From Blastococcus sp. CPCC 205250 (GTDB taxonomy: Bacteria; Actinomycetota; Actinomycetes; Mycobacteriales; Geodermatophilaceae): a stretch of DNA of 64,000 nt. This document shows positions 48,920 through 56,818 of this stretch, piece after piece. The notes under the pieces were generated by a model. The model made no database searches and had not been told where the DNA came from. It saw only the letters and a list, made by a program, of their open reading frames with translations. The stretch spans positions 124,001 to 188,000 of the forward strand of contig NZ_JABGCG010000004.1 in the NCBI RefSeq assembly GCF_019799925.1. The letters run 5' to 3'. The translations under genes and the position numbers were made by a program. Every line of letters starts with the position of its first letter. Position 1 is the first letter of the stretch.

Positions 48920-49039
48920 TCAGGTGCTGACCCAGGTGAACAGTGCGTTCCCGGCGAAGATCCCGGCGACCGACGCCGCCAGGTAGGAGACCCACCACCG
49001 CCACGTGCTCCGCCGCGGCGGCGTCGTCGGGTCGCTCAT
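48920..49039 (-). CDS. 39-aa single-pass membrane protein
   Basis: A very short ORF: PTTPPRRSTWRWWVSYLAAS then a hydrophobic helix through AGIFAGNALFTW. One transmembrane segment with an Arg/Trp-rich N-terminal side, so probably N-in. The ATG overlaps the stop of the SHOCT gene by four bases (ATGA), which is the main reason to accept it. No family is recognised; a partner of the SHOCT membrane protein is possible. Confidence 0.6.
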   Translation of the reverse strand: MSDPTTPPRRSTWRWWVSYLAASVAGIFAGNALFTWVST

Positions 49040-49800
49040 CGGGGGACCTCCTCGCGCAGGGTGGCGGCCTTGGCCAGCCGGTACTCGTCGTCGGTGAGGG
49101 CGCCGGAGGCGTGCAGCGCGGCGAGGCGTTCCAGCCGCCCGGCGACCGACATGGCCGAGGCGCGCTGGTCGTCGTCCCGGGGGTCGTCCCCGCCGGGCAG
49201 GTCGCGGGTGTCCGCCGGCTCGTCGGCGGCCGGGGCCGGCCGGGGCGTGCGCTGCCGCGGCGTTCCGGCGTCCGGCGTCTCCAGGTGCGGGTGGTGGACG
49301 ACGACCGGGGGCGGTCCCTGCTGCCCGCGCCGCTTGCGGCGGTCGTCCCGGTACATCCACAGCGCGATCACGAGGGGAAGGGCGCCCATCACGACGAAGA
49401 TGACGCCGCAGAAGACGTAGCCGACGCTCACCCCGCCGAAGCCCTCGGGCGGGTCGATGAGGCCGTCCTCGAAGAAGTTCCACCCGAGGGTGAGGAACAG
49501 CGCCGGCCAGCCGAGCCAGGCCGGCTGCGGCGCCTGCAGCACGTGCGCGCCCCGGATCGTCGCGCCGATGGAGTACAGGGCCAGGCCCACCACGAGCAGC
49601 ATGCCCATCCCGGTCCCGTCGGGACACGACTGTGCGGTGACGTAGGGGCCGCCGTCGGCGCAGGAGCCGCCCACGGCCCCGACCGACCGCATGATGCGGG
49701 ACAGGATGGTGATGGCGGCGACGCCGGCCGCCACCCCCGTCCCGAGCAGCACTCCGGCCCGGACGCGGGCACCGAGCGACCGCGGTTCCGACGACGTCAC
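49036..49800 (-). CDS. Multi-pass membrane protein with C-terminal SHOCT domain
   Basis: A 254-residue membrane protein with four hydrophobic segments (for example AGVLLGTGVAAGVAAITIL, GMLLVVGLALYSIGA, WPALFLTLGWNFF and GYVFCGVIFVVMGALPLVIAL), two Cys in the first loop (GGSCADG and AQSCPDG), a charged linker, and a SHOCT motif at the end (LERLAALHASGALTDDEYRLAKA). SHOCT helps oligomerise or attach to partners. GTG 49800 has GGAGG 6 nt upstream; the longer frame overlaps the tRNA. Function unknown. Confidence 0.75.
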   Translation of the reverse strand: MTSSEPRSLGARVRAGVLLGTGVAAGVAAITILSRIMRSVGAVGGSCADGGPYVTAQSCPDGTGMGMLLVVGLALYSIGATIRGAHVLQAPQPAWLGWPALFLTLGWNFFEDGLIDPPEGFGGVSVGYVFCGVIFVVMGALPLVIALWMYRDDRRKRRGQQGPPPVVVHHPHLETPDAGTPRQRTPRPAPAADEPADTRDLPGGDDPRDDDQRASAMSVAGRLERLAALHASGALTDDEYRLAKAATLREEVPR

Positions 49801-49898
49801 CCAGCACCTCCGACCGCGGCAGACCGCTGCGGAGGCTAGGGCCGACACCCCGTGCAGCGGAAGCCTCGGGGGTGCGTCGACGGCGTTCCGGCGTCTTG

Positions 49899-49904
49899 TA
49901 GTCT
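49899..49904 (+). promoter_or_regulatory. Candidate -10 (TAGTCT) of tRNA-Leu
   Basis: TAGTCT 12 nt before the tRNA 5' end; consistent with a start about 6 nt upstream of the mature tRNA. Confidence 0.45.
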
Positions 49905-49916
49905 GGTCCCGCACTC

Positions 49917-50001
49917 GTCCGGGTGGCGGAATGGCAGACGCGCTAGCTTGAGGTGCTAGTGCCCTTTATCGGGCGTGGGGGTTCAAGTCCCCCCTCGGAC
50001 A
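49917..50001 (+). tRNA. tRNA-Leu (anticodon GAG)
   Basis: Cloverleaf read by eye: acceptor GTCCGGG pairs with CTCGGAC (one G-U), D-arm GCGGAATGGCAGACGC, anticodon stem CTAGC-GCTAG with loop TTGAGGT giving anticodon GAG, long class II variable arm TGCCCTTTATCGGGC, T-arm GGGGGTTCAAGTCCCCC and discriminator A. The CCA end is not fully encoded (ACC then G). The 3' end is the left copy of a 16-bp direct repeat and is the likely integration site of the downstream mini-island. Confidence 0.95.
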
Positions 50002-50006
50002 CCGCA
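49991..50006 (+). repeat. attL-like direct repeat, tRNA-Leu 3' end
   Basis: CCCCTCGGACACCGCA, covering the last acceptor bases of tRNA-Leu and five bases beyond, identical to 51127-51142. Confidence 0.75.
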
Positions 50007-50040
50007 GAGCGCCCCCACGGTCACTGACCGTGGGGGCTCT
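50006..50040 (+). terminator. Hairpin after tRNA-Leu, inside the island
   Basis: CCCCCACGGTCA / TGACCGTGGGGG stem flanked by AGAG/CTCT, with a two-base bulge; terminator-like. It lies on the island side of the repeat. Confidence 0.6.
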
Positions 50041-50123
50041 GTCGTTCACGATCGGCTGCCAGCGCGCCACAGCGCTGCACACCTCTTGACAGGCCGGCTC
50101 GGCATCGTGCCGAGCACCGCCTG

Positions 50124-50978
50124 CTAGTTCCGGTTGAGGCCGTACTGCCGGGTGAGGAGCGCCCGCTTGTAATGAGCCTCTGCGGCGTCGACCTCAGCGG
50201 TGGTCGCAGTCGGGCCGAACACACGCAAGATGCTGAAGACGAAATGCCGACGGTGAGCCACGTCCACCTCCGCGAGTTCGCGAAGCGCGACGTTGCCGCC
50301 GTGGCCGTCGCGGGCGTACGCGCTCCACCGACCCAGAAGACGCTCCGTGCCATCCGCCTTCCCGACGTACAGCTGGCCGCTGCTGGTGTCTGCGACGAGG
50401 TAGACGCCCTGGACGGCGGCGAGCGCTGTCTTCCACTCCGCGTATCGCGAGTCCTCAGCAATCGCCACGAGCTCGTCATGCGTGATGAGGACGTTGTCGA
50501 AGCCCGGGAACGGCACGCGGGCAGGGTCGGCGATCTCGACCACCGGCATCTGATCGGCCTTCCCCCCTGCCTTGGCCCAGTTGATCGTGTCGTTCGACCA
50601 CTCGATGACGAGCCGATTCCGCAGCGACACGAGAACGTCGGACTGGTGGAGATCGAAGTACCGCAGGAGGTCGGTCCGCCCAGCGAGGACTTCGCCCCTG
50701 TTCTCGTACGCCGCGAGGAACCGGGACCGCCGCTTGCCGTCCGCCACGAAGTTGAGCCACAAGGCAGGCGGATCCCTGGGGATCTTGCTCTGCCGGAGTG
50801 CCTGGGCTCGGGAGTAGGTGAGGACGTTCTCCGCCGTGGCGTCTTGCGGGCCGGAGAGGCCGTCGGCGCTGTAGGTGTGCCGGACGAGGAGCACGTCGTC
50901 CGTCGCGACGCCCGCCACGCCCAGCAGGTCCGCGAGGCTCAGGTCACCGCGCAACGAAGAAGCGGCGGTTGGCTGCAT
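50124..50978 (-). CDS. GIY-YIG nuclease-family protein on a tRNA-linked mini-island
   Basis: A 284-residue protein. The C-terminal domain (about 191-282) is GIY-YIG: GVYLVADTSSGQLYVGKADG, the catalytic Arg in LGRWSAYARD, and the metal-binding Glu in DAAEAHYKRALL. The N-terminal 185 residues match no family I know; they include YSRAQALRQSKIPRDPPALWL and ENRGEVLAGRTDLLRYFDL. GC content and codon use are clearly lower than the neighbours, a sign of transfer. No integrase, transposase or partner methylase is visible. Likely substrate is foreign or branched DNA. ATG start; a good ribosome site is not obvious. Confidence 0.85.
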   Translation of the reverse strand: MQPTAASSLRGDLSLADLLGVAGVATDDVLLVRHTYSADGLSGPQDATAENVLTYSRAQALRQSKIPRDPPALWLNFVADGKRRSRFLAAYENRGEVLAGRTDLLRYFDLHQSDVLVSLRNRLVIEWSNDTINWAKAGGKADQMPVVEIADPARVPFPGFDNVLITHDELVAIAEDSRYAEWKTALAAVQGVYLVADTSSGQLYVGKADGTERLLGRWSAYARDGHGGNVALRELAEVDVAHRRHFVFSILRVFGPTATTAEVDAAEAHYKRALLTRQYGLNRN

Positions 50979-51126
50979 GATCGAAACCTACGGGCCGCGC
51001 CAGCATGGGAGAGGCCCGGCATGGCTACACACCCCTGCACGACCAAGGACGCGTCTCCTGAGGCGTCCGGCACACCGCGCGGTGGTCCTCACCGGGACCG
51101 CAGGCGTGTGCAGAAGTACTGCGTCG

Positions 51127-51142
51127 CCCCTCGGACACCGCA
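51127..51142 (+). repeat. attR-like direct repeat
   Basis: CCCCTCGGACACCGCA, identical over 16 bp to the tRNA-Leu 3' end at 49991-50006. The rest of the tRNA is absent here, as expected for the far end of an element inserted at a tRNA 3' end. Confidence 0.72.
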
Positions 51143-51180
51143 CCGCCCCGGGATCTCTGCAGGTCAGAGACCCGGGGCGG
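51143..51180 (+). terminator. Hairpin beyond attR, probable displaced original tRNA-Leu terminator
   Basis: CCGCCCCGGG-A-TCTCTG / CAGAGA-CCCGGGGCGG, 16 paired bases with one bulge, placed directly after the repeat as the other hairpin is placed after the tRNA. Confidence 0.65.
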
Positions 51181-51443
51181 CGTCGTCTCGACGTCATCGA
51201 GGCTCGGCGACACCGGTCCGGAACCTCGCGGGCTCGATCGGCCGCCCCGCAGCAGGGCGGCGTTGGCGCTCGGCGGCCTGACGGCCCATGCCCGGGGTGG
51301 ACGTGCCGGCAGACGGTCGGCGTGATGGGCGTGTCGCCACCGACCACCTCGCCGCCGACGCTGCCCGTCTCGACCTGTCGATCCGGTTCTCCGCCGGACC
51401 AGATCGGTTTCGAAAGTCCCTGGCAGCCGCCGCGCCGCGTCCC

Positions 51444-51449
51444 TAGCGT
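51444..51449 (+). promoter_or_regulatory. Candidate -10 (TAGCGT) of the ABC exporter operon
   Basis: TAGCGT 47 nt before the GTG at 51497, with TGGCAG 17 bp upstream as a weak -35 and an AGGAG ribosome site later. Confidence 0.45.
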
Positions 51450-51496
51450 CCGCCGCGCGGCCGCCGGTCCACTCGCCTCGAAACCCAGGAGACACC

Positions 51497-52306
51497 GTGA
51501 TCCCCTCCCCCCGCACCGACGTGGTCCCCTCCATCCCCCCGGCGGCCCGCGGCCGCGGTCTCCGCAAGGTGTTCGGCGAGGGCGACACCCGCGTCGTCGC
51601 CCTCGACGGCATCGACGTCGACTTCACCCGGGGCCGCTTCACCGCGATCATGGGCCCGTCCGGATCGGGCAAGTCCACGCTGATGCACTGCATGGCAGGC
51701 CTGGACTCGGTCACCGGAGGACAGACCTACATCGGTGACACCGAGCTCAGCAGCCTCGACGACAAGCAGTTGACCGCGCTACGGCGCGACAAGATCGGCT
51801 TCGTCTTCCAGGCGTTCAACCTGCTCCCGACGCTGACCGCGCTGGAGAACATCACGCTGCCGATGGACATCGCCGGCCGCCGGCCCGACCAGGAGTGGCT
51901 GGACCTGGTGATCGACACGACGGGACTGCGCCCGCGGCTGGCCCACCGGCCCAGCGAGCTGTCCGGGGGGCAGCAGCAGCGCGTCGCCTGCGCCCGCGCA
52001 CTCGCCAGCCGTCCGGAGATCGTGTTCGCCGACGAGCCCACGGGCAACCTGGACTCGCGCAGCGGCGCGGACATCCTGGACTTCCTCCGCCGCTCGGTGC
52101 GCGAGATGGCTCAGACGATCGTCATGGTCACCCACGACCCGTCCGCCGCCGGCTACGCCGACCACGTCCTCTTCCTCGCCGACGGGCGGATCGTCGACGA
52201 CATGCTCGACCCGACCGCCGACCGGGTGCTGGAGCGGATGAAGGCCTTCGACCGCGACACCGCCCCGGCGGGCCCCGTCGCGGACGAGACAGCGCGGGCG
52301 CGCTGA
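51497..52306 (+). CDS. ABC transporter ATP-binding protein (MacB/LolD type)
   Basis: A 269-residue nucleotide-binding subunit. Walker A is IMGPSGSGKSTLMHC, Q-loop FVFQAFNLLPTLTALENI, signature ELSGGQQQRVACARAL, Walker B EIVFADEPTGNLDS and H-loop VMVTHDPS. The sequence class matches MacB/FtsE/LolD exporters that use a mechanotransmission permease. GTG start with CAGGAG about 5 nt upstream. The permease gene begins one base after the stop, so they are one transcript. Confidence 0.93.
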   Translation: MIPSPRTDVVPSIPPAARGRGLRKVFGEGDTRVVALDGIDVDFTRGRFTAIMGPSGSGKSTLMHCMAGLDSVTGGQTYIGDTELSSLDDKQLTALRRDKIGFVFQAFNLLPTLTALENITLPMDIAGRRPDQEWLDLVIDTTGLRPRLAHRPSELSGGQQQRVACARALASRPEIVFADEPTGNLDSRSGADILDFLRRSVREMAQTIVMVTHDPSAAGYADHVLFLADGRIVDDMLDPTADRVLERMKAFDRDTAPAGPVADETARAR

Positions 52307-52307
52307 C

Positions 52308-54851
52308 ATGTGGCGCACGACGTACCGGAACCTCATGGCGCACAAGCTGCGCCTGGCGATGTCCGGGCTGGCCATCGTCCTGGGTGTCGCCTTCGTCGCC
52401 GGGACGCTGATCTTCACCGACACGCTGAGCAAGACGTTCAACGACCTGTTCCGCAGCACCTCGGCCGACGTCAACGTCGAGCGCGCCGCCGCCTTCGACC
52501 AGGGTCTGACCGGGACCGGCGCCGGCGGCACGGCCTCCTACGTCCCGGCCGGGCTGGTCGACGAGATCGCCGCCGTCGACGGCGTCGCGGCCGTCGAGGG
52601 CTACGTGCAGGCCGAGGGCGTCTACATCCTGGAGCGGGACGGCGACGTCCTGGACACCGGCGGAGCACCAGGACTGGGCGTCAGCTGGGTCACCGAGCAG
52701 TCCGTCTCCCCCAGCACCCTGGTCGACGGCCGGGAGGCGACCGCGCCCGGCGAGGTCATGATCGACACCAACGCCGCCGAGGAGACCGGCTACCGGGTGG
52801 GCGACACCATCGCCCTGCTCACCCCCGGGCCCCGGATCGAGGCCGAACTCGTCGGCACGTTCCGCTTCGGCGACGAGGGCGGCCTGGCCGGGGCCACGCT
52901 GACCGCCTTCGACGCGACCACGGCCCAGGAGCTGCTCACCGAGCCGGGACAGTTCACCGGGATCAGCGTCGCCGCCGCCGACGGCGTGGACGACGACGAG
53001 CTCGCCGAGCGGGTCGCCGCGGCGGTCGGCGCGGACTACGACGTCAAGACCGCGACCGAGCAGGCCGACAGCCTCGCCACCGACTTCGCCGAGGGCTTGG
53101 CGTTCTTCAACGTCTTCCTGCTCGTCTTCGCCGGCGTCGCCCTGTTCGTCGGCACCTTCATCATCCTCAACACCTTCTCCATGCTGGTCGCGCAGCGCAC
53201 GAAGGAACTCGCACTGCTGCGGGCGCTGGGCGCCAGCCGTGGACAGGTGACCCGCTCGGTGCTCGGCGAGGCACTGGTGCTGGGCATCCTCGGCTCCACC
53301 GTCGGGCTCGGCGCCGGCTACGGCATCGCCGCCGGGTTGCGCGCGCTGTTCGGCTCCTTCGGGCTGACCCTCGACGGGGACCTGGTGTTCGCCGCCGACA
53401 CCGTCGTCTGGTCCTACGTCATCGGTGTCGTCGTCACGGTGCTCGCCGCCTACCTCCCGGCTCGGCGTGCGGCGAGGACGCCGCCCGTCGCCGCCATGCG
53501 CGACGACGTCGTCGCCGAGGAGCGCGGCCTGCGGCGGCGCACCGTCGCCGGCGCGGTGCTGGCCGGTGCCGGCGTCCTGGCACTGGTCGCCGGGATGCTC
53601 ACCGACGACGGCAGCAGTGCAGCCTCGCTGGTCGGCGTGGGCGCGCTCGCGCTGATCCTGGGCGCCACGGCGCTGAGCCCGGTGCTGGCCCGGCCGTTCC
53701 TGCGCGTCGTCGGCGCGGTCCTCCCGCGGTTCTTCGGGACGACGGGCCGCCTGGCCCAGGAGAACGCCGTCCGCAACCCGCGCCGCACCGCCGCCACCGC
53801 GTCGGCCCTCATGATCGGCCTCGCGCTGGTGAGCGCCTTCAGCGTCATCGGCGCGTCGACGAACAAGAGCATCGACCAGCTGATCGCGGGCTCCGTCCGC
53901 GCCGACTTCGTCGTCTCCAGCTCCGTCGGTCAGCCGTTCAGCCCGGACGTCGAGCAGGAGCTCGCCGGGATCGACGGTGTCGACGCGGTGACGCCGCTGC
54001 GCTGGGGCCAGGTCCAGCTCGACGGCGGGACGGCCCTGCTCAACGCCGTCGACCCCGAGGGTCTCGACCGCAGCATCGAGCTCACGTTCTCCAGCGGCTC
54101 GTCGGACGGCCTCGCCGACAACGGCCTCCTCGTCGACGAGCAGACCGCCGGGGACCGCGGCTGGGCCGTCGGCGACACCGTGCGGGCGCTGTCCGTCGAC
54201 GGCCGGGAGCAGGAGCTCGTCGTCGGCGGCGTCTTCGAGACCAACCAGGTCGTGGGCTCCACGGTCGTCTCGCTCGACACGCTCGCCCGCGCCGGCGGCG
54301 TGGCGCTGGACCGGTTCCTCTTCGTCGACCTGGCCGCCGGCGTGGCCCCGGGCGACGTCCGGCCCGCGATGGAGGAGGCGCTGGCCGCCTATCCCATCGT
54401 CGACCTCAAGGACCGGGCCGAGTTCTCCGACGAGCAGAAGGGCCAGGTCGACCAGCTGCTGCTGCTCATCAACGCCATGCTCGTGCTGTCGGTGATCATC
54501 GCCGCGCTGGGCATCGTCAACACCCTGGCCATGTCGGTCATCGAGCGCACCCGGGAGATCGGCCTGCTGCGCGCCGTCGGGCTCGGCCGCGCGCAGCTGC
54601 GCCGGATGGTGCGCCTGGAGGCGGTGGTCATCTCCGTGTACGGCGCGGTGCTGGGGATCGTCCTCGGCACCGTGTTCGGGGTCGCGCTCAGCCGGGCGCT
54701 GTCGGACCAGGGCATCAGCGAGCTCGCCGTCCCGGTGCCGCGCATGGGGGTCTTCCTCCTCGTCGCCGCGGTCATCGGGGTACTGGCCGCCGTCGGTCCC
54801 GCGCGGCGGGCTGCTCGGCTGAAGGTCCTCGACGCGATCGCGAGCACCTGA
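52308..54851 (+). CDS. ABC transporter permease, duplicated FtsX/MacB type
   Basis: An 847-residue permease with two FtsX/MacB units: a first transmembrane helix (about 20-40), a large periplasmic MacB-PCD-like domain, three helices (about 255-385), a short linker, then a second MacB-PCD domain and three C-terminal helices (about 725-845). Typical stretches are LLRALGASRGQVTRSVLGEA and IGLLRAVGLGRAQLRRMV. Such proteins export lipids, peptides or antibiotics by lever-like motion. The substrate is not known. A strong terminator hairpin follows. Confidence 0.9.
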   Translation: MWRTTYRNLMAHKLRLAMSGLAIVLGVAFVAGTLIFTDTLSKTFNDLFRSTSADVNVERAAAFDQGLTGTGAGGTASYVPAGLVDEIAAVDGVAAVEGYVQAEGVYILERDGDVLDTGGAPGLGVSWVTEQSVSPSTLVDGREATAPGEVMIDTNAAEETGYRVGDTIALLTPGPRIEAELVGTFRFGDEGGLAGATLTAFDATTAQELLTEPGQFTGISVAAADGVDDDELAERVAAAVGADYDVKTATEQADSLATDFAEGLAFFNVFLLVFAGVALFVGTFIILNTFSMLVAQRTKELALLRALGASRGQVTRSVLGEALVLGILGSTVGLGAGYGIAAGLRALFGSFGLTLDGDLVFAADTVVWSYVIGVVVTVLAAYLPARRAARTPPVAAMRDDVVAEERGLRRRTVAGAVLAGAGVLALVAGMLTDDGSSAASLVGVGALALILGATALSPVLARPFLRVVGAVLPRFFGTTGRLAQENAVRNPRRTAATASALMIGLALVSAFSVIGASTNKSIDQLIAGSVRADFVVSSSVGQPFSPDVEQELAGIDGVDAVTPLRWGQVQLDGGTALLNAVDPEGLDRSIELTFSSGSSDGLADNGLLVDEQTAGDRGWAVGDTVRALSVDGREQELVVGGVFETNQVVGSTVVSLDTLARAGGVALDRFLFVDLAAGVAPGDVRPAMEEALAAYPIVDLKDRAEFSDEQKGQVDQLLLLINAMLVLSVIIAALGIVNTLAMSVIERTREIGLLRAVGLGRAQLRRMVRLEAVVISVYGAVLGIVLGTVFGVALSRALSDQGISELAVPVPRMGVFLLVAAVIGVLAAVGPARRAARLKVLDAIAST

Positions 54852-54854
54852 CCG

Positions 54855-54906
54855 ACGGTGTGGGGCCCGGGAGCGGAGCGGCTGCTCCGCTCCCCGGCAC
54901 CACACC
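54855..54906 (+). terminator. Terminator hairpin after the ABC exporter operon
   Basis: An imperfect long stem with outer CGGTGTGG / CCACACCG and inner GGGAGCGGAGC / GCTCCGCTCCC, beginning 4 bp after the permease stop. Confidence 0.75.
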
Positions 54907-55052
54907 GATCCCTGGTCGCCCCAGCGCGGCGGCCGGGCGCACTCCTCAGCGCTCCCGGTGACAACGCGTGACGGGTCTGTCGAGCGACTCGGCATCGGGC
55001 TGAGCCGGCGGCGCGAGCGGTCGGAGGACGCCGGTGCCGGAGCGGTGGTCGG

Positions 55053-56021
55053 CTACACCCCGACGTCGTCGCCGAAGTGCCGGCGGTGGTCTCCGGGAGT
55101 GGTGTCCAACCGACGACGGAACGCGCGGTTCATGGTCTCCGGCGCCTGGAAGCCGCAGACGCGCGCGATGTGGTCGACGGCGTGGCCGGTGGTCTCGAGC
55201 AGCCGGCAGGCCGCCTCGAGGCGCAACCGCTCCACGTGCTCGCTCGGCGGTACGTGGACCTCCGCCGTGAACACCCGGCTGAACTGCCGCTCGGACAGGT
55301 GCACGCGACGGGCCAGGGCGGGGACGGACAGGTCTGCGGTGAGGTGGTCGGGCAGCCAGGCCAGCAGCTCCCGCAACGGTTCCCTGTCGGCTGCCTGTGC
55401 GGCGAGCAACGTGGAGAACTGCGCCTGCCCCCCGGACCGCCGGAGGTAGACCACGAGGTGACGGGCGACGGCCGCTGCGGCCCGCGCGCCGTGGTCGTCG
55501 GCGATGAGGGCCAGCGCCAGGTCGATGCCCGCCGTCACCCCGGCGGAGGTCCAGACGTCGCCGTCGCGCACGTAGATCGCGTCGCCGTCGACCGACACCT
55601 CGGGGTGTGCGGTCGCCAGCAGCCGGCACTCCGCCCAGTGGGTGGTGGCCCGTCGCCCGTCCAGCAGTCCGGCGGCCGCGAGGACGAAGGCCCCGGAGCA
55701 GACCGAGGTGACCCGTCGGGCGCTGCCCGCCAACCGCCGGACGTGGGCCAGCAGGTCGTCGTCCGCGCAGGCCTGCACCATGTCCCGCCCGCCGGCGACG
55801 ACGAGCGTGTCCACGGGCTCGACGACCTGAGCGAGCGCGGTGGTGCTGAACGACAGCCCCGAGCTGGCCGTCACGGGACCGCCCGCGGTGCTCACCACGT
55901 GCGTGCGGTACTCCACCGACGGCAGCAGGTGGCTGGCGCTGGAGAAGACCTCGAGCGGGCCGGTCACGTCCAGGATCTGTGCCGACGGGAACGTGACGAC
56001 CGCGACGTCGAGGGCAGCCAC
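55053..56021 (-). CDS. GlxA-type transcription regulator (DJ-1/PfpI + AraC)
   Basis: A 322-residue regulator. Residues 1-190 are a DJ-1/PfpI domain (VAVVTFPSAQILDVTGPLEVF, with the elbow VTSVCSGAFVLAAAG), and residues 215-320 are two AraC helix-turn-helix motifs (PALARRVHLSERQFSRVF and ARVCGFQAPETMNRAFRRRL). Such proteins often activate catabolic or stress genes. GTG 56021 was chosen for its TACAGT element 6 nt upstream; the longer open frame is a shadow. It is divergent from a small membrane protein gene. Confidence 0.9.
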   Translation of the reverse strand: MAALDVAVVTFPSAQILDVTGPLEVFSSASHLLPSVEYRTHVVSTAGGPVTASSGLSFSTTALAQVVEPVDTLVVAGGRDMVQACADDDLLAHVRRLAGSARRVTSVCSGAFVLAAAGLLDGRRATTHWAECRLLATAHPEVSVDGDAIYVRDGDVWTSAGVTAGIDLALALIADDHGARAAAAVARHLVVYLRRSGGQAQFSTLLAAQAADREPLRELLAWLPDHLTADLSVPALARRVHLSERQFSRVFTAEVHVPPSEHVERLRLEAACRLLETTGHAVDHIARVCGFQAPETMNRAFRRRLDTTPGDHRRHFGDDVGV

Positions 56022-56027
56022 CCTCGC

Positions 56028-56033
56028 ACTGTA
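56028..56033 (-). promoter_or_regulatory. Candidate -10 (TACAGT), leaderless, GlxA-type regulator
   Basis: TACAGT ends 6 nt before the GTG at 56021. Confidence 0.45.
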
Positions 56034-56261
56034 CGGCTCGGCATGTCCGCGATCGTCAAGTGCACGTCCTGGCGCCGTCCAGGGCCCGGGCGGCATCGTC
56101 GTCTCGTGTCCGGATCGCAGGCCCCCTCGGGGAGGGCGTTCGCCCACCGTCCCCACCGGCCGGGCGCTCCTCCCGCTGACGCCTCCACTCCTCGCTCCCC
56201 CGCGACGGCGGGGGCCCGTGGCCGAGCGGTCCCCGCCCACGGCGAGCCGCCGGGAGGTCCC

Positions 56262-56720
56262 ATGCCGTCTCCTGCGCCGGGCAGCTCGTCCGGCTCTCCG
56301 CACGGTCCGCTGCGCGCGCCGCTGATCTGGGGCGTCGCTCTCGGAGTCCTGCAGGCGGCCTCGCCGCTGGCGTTCCCCTGGCTGGAGACGGCGACCGTCC
56401 ACGCCCTGGGCCTGGCCGTCATCGCCGCGGTCTATGTGGGTTTCGCCGTCGCGGACGGGCGGCGGCACGTGCTGGTCGTCGAGACGGTCGTCGCGTCGGT
56501 GTTCGTGGTCGCCGCCGCTGCCGCTGCCGCTGCCGCCGAACCCGGCTCGGGCTGGCTGATCGTCGCCGGCCTGGCCGGGCACGGCGGCAAGGACCTGTGG
56601 CAGCACCGCACGGGCTTCGTGGCCGGCACCCGCTGGTGGCCGCCGTTCTGCGCGACCGTCGACTGGGTCGCCGCCGCCCTGATCGCGGTCGTCCTGACCG
56701 CGCACCTGCTCCCGACCTGA
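56262..56720 (+). CDS. Small membrane protein, unknown function
   Basis: A 152-residue protein with four hydrophobic segments (LIWGVALGVLQAASPLAF, GLAVIAAVYVGFAVA, a long Val/Ala-rich helix about 75-95, and VAAALIAVVLTAHLL). A motif HGGKDLWQHRTGFVAGTRWWPP lies between the third and fourth. No family is recognised with confidence. ATG has GGGAGG 5 nt upstream. The alpha/beta hydrolase gene starts 98 bp later with its own ribosome site, perhaps on the same transcript. Confidence 0.75.
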   Translation: MPSPAPGSSSGSPHGPLRAPLIWGVALGVLQAASPLAFPWLETATVHALGLAVIAAVYVGFAVADGRRHVLVVETVVASVFVVAAAAAAAAAEPGSGWLIVAGLAGHGGKDLWQHRTGFVAGTRWWPPFCATVDWVAAALIAVVLTAHLLPT

Positions 56721-56818
56721 CCGCGGACGCGGCCGACCTCGCGCACCTGCCGGTGCGACCCGCGCGGGCACCGTCGAGCGCCGATCCCGGACCGACCCAC
56801 CCTGACCAGGAGTCCCCC

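Larger units (their letters stand above)
50979..51496. other. Intergenic stretch: right end of mini-island and upstream region of the ABC operon
   Basis: 518 bp without a convincing gene. It holds the right copy of the 16-bp repeat (51127-51142), a strong hairpin right after it, and the promoter region of the exporter genes. Nothing else is recognised. Confidence 0.6.
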
